This document shows positions 1-9,200 of a stretch of DNA of 64,000 nt, in pieces. The stretch is from Papilionanthe hookeriana x Papilionanthe teres (Eukaryota > Streptophyta > Magnoliopsida > Asparagales > Orchidaceae), in the NCBI GenBank assembly GCA_022702705.1, contig CM040434.1, positions 60,381,022 to 60,445,021 of the forward strand, written 5' to 3'. Both the position numbers and the translations under genes were made by a program. Each line of letters starts with the position of its first letter. Position 1 is the stretch's first letter. The notes under the pieces were generated by a model. The model ran no database searches and was not told the DNA's origin. It saw only the letters and a list, made by a program, of their open reading frames with translations.

Positions 1-335
1 TGAGACTGATAAGATGGATTCTTCTTTTGCAAGAATTTGATTTTGAGATAGTAGATAGAAAGGGTTCTGATCATCAAACTGCTGATCATTTGTCCAGGCT
101 TGAAATTAAAAAATCTCTCTGTGATATTGAAGAAATTAATGAATATTTTCCTGATGAGAAACTATTCACTGTTAAAGAATTACGTGTTACGTGGTATGCA
201 GACATAGTAAACTTTATTGTTAGTAATATTATACCCTATGGTTTGACATACCAAGAAAAGAAGAAATTTTTGTCTGATGCTAAGACTTATTTTTGGGATG
301 ACTCATTTTTATATAACAAGGAAAGGATCTTATAA
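1..335 (+). pseudogene. pol fragment: RNase H tail and linker to integrase, copy 1
   Basis: The reading begins with the end of the RNase H domain (text like RLIRWILLLQEFDFEI, then ADHLSRL), which is highly typical of Athila/Gypsy pol. The linker follows, with the WYADIVNF and KKFLSDAKTYFWDD stretches that precede the integrase zinc finger. The frame is open from base 27 to 335, where TAA and a shift interrupt it before the integrase. In copies 2 and 3 this same stretch is broken earlier by an inserted T and a TAA, so copy 1 preserves the older state here. The catalytic RNase H residues lie upstream of the window and cannot be judged. Confidence 0.85.
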
Positions 336-344
336 TTCAAAGAT

Positions 345-1446
345 ATGTACCTTTGGAAGAGACTTATGAAATTATTCAAAAATGTCATGATTTTGATTAT
401 GGGGGACATTTTGGAAGTGACAAAACTACATATAGAATATTACAATAAGGATTTTATTGGCCTACAATTTTTAAGTAGGTGAATTTTTATATTAAAAATT
501 GTGATAGATGTCAGCGTGTAGGCCATAGTTCTAGAAGAAATGAGATGCCCCTCAATTATATGTTGGAATTTGAAATATTTGATGTTTGGGGACTAGATTT
601 TATGGGACCATTTACACCATTTTTCGGAAATGTTTATATGTTGATAGCAGTAGACTATGTTTCCAAATGGATTGAAGCTATTGATTTACCTCGATGTGAT
701 GCTCAAAGTGTTGTATACTTTTTAGAAAAGAATATATTTTGCAGATTTGGATTACCTAGAGTAATCATAATTGATGGGGGAAGTCATTTTAGAATTGTGA
801 TTATTGGGAAGTTAACAGAGAAATATCATATTAATCATCGCATTGCTACTGCTTATCATCCATAGACATGTGGTTTGGTTGAATTATCCAATCGTAAAAT
901 TAAAAGAATATTGGAAAAAACTGTTAATCCAAATAGAAAGAATTGGTCAATCAAACTGAAATATGCTTTATGGGCCTATAAGACTGCTTACAGAACACCT
1001 ATAGGAATGTCCCAATATAGGCTAATTTTTGAAAAAAAACATGTCATTTACCATTTGAACTTCAGCATAAAGCATATTAGGCTATTAAAGAGTTCAATTA
1101 TAATTTGAAAGATGCTGCTGAAAGGAGATTATTTCAATTAAATGAGCTTGAAGAAATAAGGAATGAATCTTATGAAAATGCTAAGATTTATAAGGAAAAG
1201 ATGAAGTTATGGCATGATCGGAAGATTCTTACTAAAAATCTTGTACCAGGACAAAAAGTTTTACTGTATAATGCTAGATTGAGAATATTTTCTGGAAAAC
1301 TTAAGTCCAGGTGGATGGGTCCATTTATTGTGATAAAAGTTTATTCTTATGGAGCTATAGATATTCAAGATCCGAAGAGTGGAAAATATTTAAAGTTAAC
1401 GGACATAGACTTAAATCATATTTTTCAGTCAATAAACATAAATTAG
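345..1446 (+). pseudogene. integrase, broken, copy 1
   Basis: Integrase would insert the element's cDNA into chromosomes. The HHCC zinc-binding domain is visible at about 380-515 (KCHDFDYGGHFG, then CDRCQ). The catalytic core carries the first Asp in WGLDFMGPF, the second in IIDGGSHF, and the Glu region in GLVELSNRKIKRILE. The C-terminus has a GPF module (KSRWMGPFIVIKVYSYG) and ends at 1446. Breaks are TAA at 446, TAG at 476, TAG at 863, a frameshift near 1030 in an A-run, and TAG at 1078. The last stop is shared by all three copies; those at 446 and 476 are private to copy 1. Domain order and motifs make the family assignment firm. Confidence 0.9.
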
Positions 1447-1521
1447 ATAATAATTTGATGTTGGGTCACTCAGAATGACTTCTAGGTATGTCAGACTGAA
1501 AACGTTAAAACAAGCACTTGG

Positions 1522-1535
1522 TGGGAGACAACCCA
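1522..1535 (+). other. TGGGAGACAACCCA stem-loop after pol, copy 1
   Basis: A TGGG/CCCA stem around a six-base loop, identical in all three copies and about 75 bases after the pol stop. From memory, similar GGGAGGCAACCCA text follows pol in other plant Athila-type elements, so it may be a conserved RNA element. That last point is recollection, not something shown here. Confidence 0.45.
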
Positions 1536-1791
1536 TAATTATCAGTGTGTTTTGCTTTATGTTTGTTTTGTGTGCTTAGTTTGCTTTGTTTGGTTTGTTT
1601 TTATGTTTTTAGTGGTAGTAATTTGGAGTTCTTAAATGATAGTTGAGTTTATTTGACCTTAATTGATGACTTAGAGAAGTCAGAATGAAAATTTGGACAC
1701 TTAGCAGACCTGTGCTAAATTGAGCACTCGGCGCTATAAGCGCCGGAGTTACAAAAAACATGAAAAATGAGGTTCTAGAAGCTTAGATCAT

Positions 1792-1801
1792 GGGGGAGAA
1801 G
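1792..1801 (+). other. polypurine tract candidate, copy 1
   Basis: GGGGGAGAAG is a ten-base purine run identical in all three copies. A PPT primes plus-strand DNA and marks the 3' LTR start. The base following is T but not the usual TG, so the assignment is weak. A second purine run lies at 2666-2675. Confidence 0.3.
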
Positions 1802-1861
1802 TTTTGGAAGTTATTTTGGAGTTTTAAAATTTCTTGGGATAGATTTAGCACTTCCCAAGTC

Positions 1862-1868
1862 TATAAAA
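1862..1868 (+). promoter_or_regulatory. TATA box upstream of the downstream ORF, copy 1
   Basis: TATAAAA in the context TCTATAAAAAGGACC, 86 bases before the ATG at 1948. The core is identical in all three copies. The spacing suits a start site near 1890 and a ~55-base leader. It could drive the short ORF or be an LTR promoter. Confidence 0.5.
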
Positions 1869-1947
1869 AGGACCTAATTTAAGAGAAACACTTGCCCCAA
1901 GTCCTATTTTCATTTCTGAGTCTTAAGAAGAGAGTTTTGAGTGCATC

Positions 1948-2349
1948 ATGTCTTCCTGGGGGAAGGAAATGAAGAAGTAAGATTCTGACAAAAGTAAGTT
2001 CATTAGTGATAGTGCTAAAGAATTATTCAATGGCTATCTCGTTGTTAGTATTCAAGATATTGCAGAAATGATTGCAAATATTGAAGCCCGAGTGACTTCA
2101 ATATAAGCAAAGATCAATGAAACTAATTTGCAGTTGGAGCACATGGGATGGCAACTCAAGATGCAATTTAGTCATTCAAGGTATGTGGAAGAAGCAGATA
2201 AGGCGATGTTTGTGAAAAACAAATGGATTGAAGAAGAAGATGTAATAATGAACAATTATCGCCCGTTCTATCAACTTTATATTCCAGAAGGGTCAAATGA
2301 GAATAATAGTGTTCCAGGATATAATCCGCCTAACGGAGAATGGAATTAA
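1948..2349 (+). pseudogene. short downstream ORF at the env-like position, copy 1
   Basis: ATG at 1948 opens a 133-codon frame ending at 2349, interrupted by TAA at 1978 and 2104. Frame continuity across both stops and the conserved text in all three copies suggest a formerly continuous protein. It is mostly polar, with a Lys/Asp/Ser-rich start, a predicted coiled-coil-like middle (ending NLQLEHMGWQLKMQF) and a tail with NYRPFYQLYIPEG and a Pro/Asn-rich end. It occupies the place of the Athila env-like ORF but is far shorter, and I see no signal peptide. Just after the stop the same frame encodes a hydrophobic stretch (see copy 2). The function is unknown; the env-like label rests on position only. 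Confidence 0.55.
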
Positions 2350-2750
2350 GAATGCTTTGTTCTTATTTGTTTATTGTTCTTATGTGCTACGTTTAGTGTT
2401 CTTATGTGTTATGTTTGGTGTGTTTAGTGTTTATATTTAAGTATTAATTAAGCCTGATGATGTGATGGTTACATCCTAGAGATGTATACTTATCAGTTTG
2501 AGATTAAAGTCTCTTGTATTTAGAGAATTTCATCCTTTATGTGTGGATAGAAATTCTAAAGTTGTATCAAGTGTTATGTTTTATGTAATATAAGTTTGTG
2601 TTTGTGTGAAATTTGTGTGGAATCAATGGATATTAAATTTTGATTTGGAATATTGAAGATTTATGTGGGAAGAAATAACTATTTTGGAGTAATTAAGGGT
2701 GATTAGCCAAGTGATTTAGTGCATATACCATTATTGTGAATATTTAGGTA
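2350..2750 (+). other. non-coding 3' region, copy 1
   Basis: No gene is visible. The segment has a T/G-rich stretch encoding a hydrophobic reading in the frame of the preceding ORF (2350-2427), a strong inverted repeat at 2524-2557 and a purine run (GGGAAGAAA) at 2666-2674. Copy 2 matches at 31550-31930. Confidence 0.6.
2524..2557 (+). other. 12-bp inverted repeat (hairpin), copy 1
   Basis: AGAATTTCATCC pairs with GGATAGAAATTCT across a 9-base loop with one bulged A. The same hairpin is at 31707-31740 in copy 2 and 63958-63991 in copy 3, where one base of the stem is changed. It could act in RNA 3'-end formation or be incidental. Confidence 0.5.
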
Positions 2751-2752
2751 TT

Positions 2753-2836
2753 AGCGGCTAAACGCCAAAGTACTGGCGCTTAAGCGCCAGATTTCGCAGC
2801 TAAGCACTGATAGTTCGCGCTTAGGCACCAGTTCAC
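2753..2836 (+). promoter_or_regulatory. cluster of CG-rich GCTTAAGCGCC-type palindromes, copy 1
   Basis: Four related GC-rich motifs stand out in AT-rich DNA: GCGGCTAAACGCC, the perfect 18-bp palindrome CTGGCGCTTAAGCGCCAG (2773-2790), CGCAGCTAAGCACTG, and CGCGCTTAGGCACC. A related palindrome lies at 1729-1745. The cluster sits ~20 bases upstream of a TTAAAAACCC stretch (2856-2865) and a leader-like segment, as a U3 enhancer region might. Its role is inferred. Confidence 0.45.
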
Positions 2837-2901
2837 GAAAATTGGTTCCCAACAGTTAAAAACCCAAAAATGCCATTTTTAAACTGCCGCATAGTCTTCA
2901 A

Positions 2902-2921
2902 CCTTCGGTCTATCGCGAAGG
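2902..2921 (+). other. CCTTCG/CGAAGG hairpin in leader-like segment, copy 1
   Basis: A six-base perfect stem with an eight-base loop, in GC-richer text (AGGAGAGCCTAGGG follows) that resembles plant retrotransposon transcript leaders. The hairpin is present in copy 2 at about 32082-32103. Confidence 0.35.
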
Positions 2922-2993
2922 AGAGCCTAGGGCATCATATTATGGATCATTTAAGAGCTGATCTCAACAAAAATTTTTAGATTTGGATTCCTT

Positions 2994-3003
2994 AAGGTAA
3001 GAG
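2994..3003 (+). promoter_or_regulatory. splice donor-like site before array 1
   Basis: AAGGTAAGAG matches the strong plant 5' splice consensus (AAG, then GTAAG). GT is at 2997-2998, 220 bases before the first satellite repeat. It is kept exactly in copy 2 at 32178-32187. Paired with the acceptor-like site at 25857-25881 it would remove the whole array. Confidence 0.4.
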
Positions 3004-3217
3004 CACTACTCCTAAGTAAATTTTTTTATTATCACCATGTATTTTGAGTATATTTTGGAAAATATTAAAATCACTATTCATGGTGAAAATTTGAGGAAAA
3101 ACTTGAGAAATTGCTTGGATTTAGTGAAAATATCTTTTGGAAGATATTTTAGCAAGTTTAGTTTGATTTTGGAATTTATGGTGAATTTTTGTGAATTTTT
3201 TGTGAATTTTTTAGCAA

Positions 3218-6200
3218 GTTGACATATTGGTTCAATGGGTTGGTAATTGGGTCAAGGATTGACCATTTTAACTAAAGTTGACTTTTTGGTCAAAAGTTGA
3301 CCTATAGGGTCAATAGGTTTGTCATTTAGTAAAAGATTGACAATTTCGACCAAAGTTGACTTTTTGGTCAGAGATTGACTTTTTGGGTTAATAATTGGTC
3401 ATTTGGTCAAAAATTGTTCATTTTGACCAAAATTTAATTTTTGGTCAAAATTTGACCCGTTTGGTGGTCATTATGTCAAAAATTGACCATTTTGACCAAA
3501 CATGACTTTTTACCAAAAGTTGACCTATTGGGTCAATTGGGTGGTCATTATGTCAGAAATTAACCATTTTGACCAAACATGACTTTTATCAAAAGTTGAC
3601 CTATGGGTCAATGGGTTGGTCATTGGGTCAAAAATTGACAATTTTGACCAAACTTGACATTTTTGTCAAAATTGAACCTATTGGGTCAATGAGGTGGTCA
3701 TTAGGCAAAAATTGACTATTTTGACCAAAATTGACCTTTTGGTCAAAAGTTGACCTATTTGGTTAATGGGTTAGTCATTGGGTCAAGGATTGACCATTTT
3801 GACCAAAGTTGACTTTTTGGTCCAAAGTTGACCTATTGGTTCAATGAGTTGGTTATTGGGTCAAGGATTGACCATTTTGACCAAAGTTGACTTTTTAGTC
3901 ATTGTGCCAGAAATTAGCTTTTTTTACCAAAGTTGACTTTTTAGTCAAAATTTCATCTATTTGGTCAATGGGATTATCATTAGGTCAAAAATTGACTATT
4001 TTGACCAAAATTGACTTTTTGGTCAAAAGTTGAGCTATTTAGTCAATGGGTTGGTCATTAGGTCAAGGATTGTCCATTTTTACAAACTTGACTTTTTGGT
4101 TAGAGTTTGACTTACTAGGACAATAATTGGTCAATAGGTTAAAATTGACTATTTTGACCAAAATTAACTTTTCGGTTAAAACTTGACTTATTGAGTTAAT
4201 GGGTTGGTCATTTCGTCAAAGATTGACCATTTCGATCAAAGTTGATTTTTTGGTCAAAAGTTGACCTTTTGGGTCAACGGGTTGGTCAATTTTATCAAGG
4301 ATTGACCATCTTGACCAAAGTTGACTTTTTGTCATAGATTGACTTATTGGGTCAATAATTGGTCATTAGGTCAAAAATTAATTATTTTGGCCAAAATTGA
4401 AATTTTGGTCGAATATTTAGCCTTTGGGTCAATGGTGTTGTCATTGTGTTAGAAATTGACCATTTTGACTAAAGTTGACTTTTTTGGTCAAAAGTTAGTT
4501 TATTGAGTCAATGAGGTGGTCATTAGGTAAAAAATTAGTTGTTTTGACCAAAATTAACTTTTTTGTCAAAAGTTGACCTATTAGGTCAATGCGTTGTTCA
4601 TTGATTCAAGGATTGACCATTTTGACAAAAGTTAAATTTTTGGTCAAATATTGACCTATTGGGTTAAGGAGTTGGTTTTTGGGTCAAGGATTGACCATTT
4701 TGACCAAAGTTAACTTTTTGGTCATTGGGTCAGAAATTAACCATTTTGACAAAAGTTGACTTTTTGGTCAAAAGTTCATCTATTTGGTAAATGGGATGGT
4801 CATTAGGTAAAAAATTGACTATTTTGACCAAATCGACTTTTTGGTCAAAAGTTGAGCTATTTAGTCAATGGGTTAAGGATTGACCATTTTGACCAAATTT
4901 GACTTTTTTGTCAGAGATTGACTTATTGGGTCAATAATTGGTCATTAGGTCAAAATTTGATTATTTTGACCAAAATTGAATTTTTGGTCAAAAGTTTATC
5001 CGTTGGGACAATGGTGTTGTCATTGTGTCAGAAATTGACCATTTTGACCAACGTTGACTTTTTTATCAAAAGTTGATTTATTAGGTCAATGGGTTGGTCG
5101 TTGGGTCAAGGATTGACCATTTTGACCATATTTGACTTTTTGGTTTGACTTTGACTTACTGGGACAATAATTGGTCAATTGGTCAAAATTGACTATTTTG
5201 ACCAAAGTTGACATTTTTCTCAAAAGTTGACCTATTCGGTAATGGGTAGGTCATAGGGTCAAGGATGGTCCATTTCGACTAAAATTATCTTTTTGGTCAA
5301 AAGTTAACCTATTAGGTCAATGGATTGGTCATTGGGATATGGATTGACCATTTTGACCAAAGTTGACTTGTTGGTCTGAGATTGACTTATTTGGTCAATA
5401 ATTGGTCATTCGGTCAAAAATTGACTATTTTGACCAAAATTGAATTTTTGTCAAAAGTTGACCTATTGGTTCAATGGGTTGGTCATTGGGTCAAGGATTG
5501 ACCATTTTGACCAAATTTAACTTTTTCATCAAAAGTTAACCTATTGGGTCTATGGGTTGGTAATTGGGTCCCAAATTGACCAAAGTTGACTTTTTGGTCA
5601 AAAGTTGATCCATTGGGTCAATTGGGTGGTCATTTTGTCAGAAATTGACCATTTTGACCAAAATTGACTATTTTCTCAACAGTTGACGTATTGTGTCAAT
5701 GGGTGGTCAAAAGGTAAAAAATTGACTATTTTGACCAGAGCTGACTTTTTTGTCAGAGATTGACATATTGGGTTAAAAATTGGTCATTAGGTCAAAAATT
5801 GACTATTTTGACAAAAGTTGACTTTTTTGGTCAAAGTTGACCTATTTAGTCATTGGGTCGAGGACTGACTATTTTTAGTAAAGTTGACTTTTTGGTCAAA
5901 AGTTGACCTATTAGGTCAATGGGTTGGTTATTGGGTCAGAATCTGACCATTATGACTAAAGTTGACTTTCTGGTTAAAAGTTGACCTATTGAGTCAATGA
6001 GTTTGTCATTAGGTCAAAAATTAACTATTTTGTCTAAAATTGACTTTTTTGTCAGAAGTTGGCCTATTGGGTCAATGGGTTAGTCATTGGGTCAAGGATT
6101 GACCATTTTGACCAAAGTTCACTTTTTATTCAAATGTTGACCAATTGGGTCAACAGGTTGGTCATCGAGTCAAGGATTGACCATTTTGGCCAAAGTTGAC

Positions 6201-9200
6201 TTTTTGGTCAGATATTGACTTGTTGGGCGAATAATTGGTCATTAGGCCAAAATTTGACTATTTTGGCCAAAATTGACATTATGGACAAAAGTTGACATGT
6301 TAGGTCAGTGAGTTAGTCATTGGGTCAAGGATTGATCATTTTGACCAAAGTTGACTTTTTGGTCAAAAGTTGACTTTTTGGGTTTATGGTTAGTCACTTG
6401 GTCAGAAATTGACCATTTTGCCTAAAGTAGACTCTTCAAAAGTTGACCTATTGGGTCAATTGGGTGGTCATTAGGTCAAAAATTGAACATTTTGTCCAAA
6501 ATTGAGTTTTTAGTCAAAAGTGACCTATAAGGTCATTGGATCAAGGATTGACCAGTTTGACTAAAGTTGACTTTTTGGTTAGACTTTGACTTACTGGGAC
6601 AATATTGGTCATTAGGTCAAAATTGACTACTTTGACCAAAATTGACTATTTCGACCAAAATTGACTTTTTTGTCAAAAGTTGACCTATTAGGTATGGGTT
6701 GGTCTTTGGGTTAAGGATTTTCAATTTCGACCAAAGTGGTATTTTTGGTCAAAAGTTGACCTATTTGGTCAATGGGTTGGTCATTGGGTTATGGATTGAC
6801 CATTTTGACCAAAGTTGACTTGTTGGTCTGAGATTAACTTATTGGGTCAATAATTGGTCATTAGGTCAAAATTGACTATTTTGACAAAAATTGAATTTTT
6901 CGGTCAAAATTTGTCCTATTGGGTTAATTGGGTGGTCATTTGGTCAAAAATTGATGATATTGACCAAAATTAACATTTTGGTCAAAAGTTGACATATTGG
7001 GTCAATGGATTGGTCATTGGATTAATCATTTTTACTAAAATTTACTTTTTGGCCAGAGATTGACTTATTGGGTCAATGGGGTGGTCAATAGGTCAAAAAT
7101 TAACTATTTTGACCAAAATTGACTTTTTGGTCTAAAGTTGACCTATTTAGTCATTGGGTCGAGGATTAACCATTTTGACAAAAGTTACCTTTTTGGTGAG
7201 AGATTGACTTATTGGGTCAATAATTAGTCATTATTTCAAAAATGATTATTTTGACACAAATTGAATTTTCGGTCATAAGTTGACCCATTGGATCAGTGGG
7301 ATGGTCATTAGGTCAAAAATTGACTATATTGACCCAAATTCACTTTTTGGTCAAAAGTTCACCTTTTGGGTTAATGGTATGGTCTTTGGGTCAAGAATTG
7401 ATCATTTTGTCCAAAGTTCACTTTTTGGTCAAAAGTTGACCTATTGAGTCAATGGGTTAATCATTGGGTCAAGGATTGACTATTTTGACCAAAGTTTACT
7501 TGTTGGTTAGAGATTGACTTATTGCGTCAATAATTGGTCAATAGATAAAAAATTGACTATTTAAACCAAAATTGACCTTTGGACAAAAAATGACCTATTG
7601 GTCAATGGGTTCGTCATTGAGTCAAGGATTGAACATTTTGACCAAAGTTGACTTTTTGGTCAAAAGTTGACCTATTGGTTCAATTGGTTGGTCGTTGGGT
7701 CAGAAATTAACAATTTTAAGAAAAGATGACTTTTTGGGTTAATGGGGTGGTCATTAGGTCAAAATTTGTATATTTTGACCAAAATTAACTTTTTGGTCAA
7801 AAGTTGACCTATTGGGTCAATGGGTTGGCCATTCGGTCAAGAATTGATCATTTTGACAAAGTTAACTTTTTCGTCAAAGTTGACATATTGAGTCAATGGG
7901 TTGGTCATTGGGTCAAGGAATGACCATTTTCACCAAAATTAACTTTTTGGTCTTAGATTGGCTTATTGGGTCAATAATTGGTCATTATGTCAAAAATTGA
8001 CTATTCTACCAAAATTGACATTTTAGTCAAAAATTGACCTATTGGGTCAATGGTTTTTTCATTGAGTCGCGGATTGACCATTTTGACCAAAGTTGAGATA
8101 TTGGTCAAAAGTTGACCTATTAGTTCAAAGGGTTGGTCATTGGGTCAGAAATTGACCATTTTAACCAAAGTTGACTTTTGGGTCAATAGCTGACATATTG
8201 GGTCAATGGGTTGGTCATTGGGTCAAGGATTGACCATTTTGACTAAAGTTAACTTTTGGGTCAAAGGTTGACATATTCAGTCAATGGGTTGGTCATTTGG
8301 TCAAGGATTGACAATTTTGACCAAAGTTGACTTTTTCGGTAGAGATTGACTTATTTGGTCAATAATTGGTCATTAGGTCAAAAATTGACTAATTCGACCA
8401 AAATTAAACTTTTGGTTAAAAGTTCACCCGTTGGTTCAATGGGGTGGTTATTCGGTTAGAAATTGACCATTTTGACCAAAGTTGACTTTTTGGTCAAAAG
8501 TTGACATATTGGGGCATTGTGGTGGTCATTAGGTCAAAAATTAATTATTTTGACCAAAATTGACTTTTTGGTCGAAAGTTGACTTGTTGTGTCAATAATT
8601 GGTCATTATGTCGAAAATTGACTTTTTTGTCCAAATTGACTTTTTGGCCAAAATTTGTCCTATTGGGTCAATGGGTTGGTCATTGGGTCAAGGATTGACC
8701 ATTTTGATCAAAGTTAACCTTTTGTCCAAAAGTTGACATATTGGGTCAACAGATTGGTCATGGGTCAAGGATTGACCATCTTCGCCAAAATTGACTTTTT
8801 GGTCAGAGATTGACTTATTCTGTGCATAATTGGTCATTAGGTAAAAAATTGACTATTTTGACCAAATTGACATTTTGGTCAAAATTTGACATGTTGGGTG
8901 AATGGGTTAGTCATTGGGTCAAGGATTTACCATTTTGACAAAACTTGATATTTTGGTCAAAACTTGACATATTGGCTTAATGGGTTAGTCACTAGGTCAG
9001 AAATTGACCATTTTGACAAAAGTTTCCTTTTTTGGTAAAAACTTGACCTATGGGGTCAATGGAGTGGTCATTAGGTTAAAAATTAACTATTTTGACCAAA
9101 ATTGACTTTTTGGTCAAAAGTTGACCTATTGGGTCAAGGTTTGACCATTTTGACCGAAGTTTACTTTTTGGTCAAAAGTTGACCTATTGGTTCATTAGGT

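Larger units (their letters stand above)
1447..1861 (+). other. 3' untranslated region after pol, copy 1
   Basis: No gene is visible. The stretch holds the TGGGAGACAACCCA stem-loop (1522-1535), T/G-rich text (about 1545-1615), the CG palindrome at 1729-1745 and a purine run at 1792-1801 ahead of a TATA box. Copies 2 and 3 match it closely at 30609-31041 and 62879-63292. Confidence 0.7.

Noticed and set aside
3037..3222. Small ORF between the leader-like segment and array 1.
   Set aside because: In copy 2 the same frame stops earlier, the text is AT-driven and it resembles nothing I recognise.
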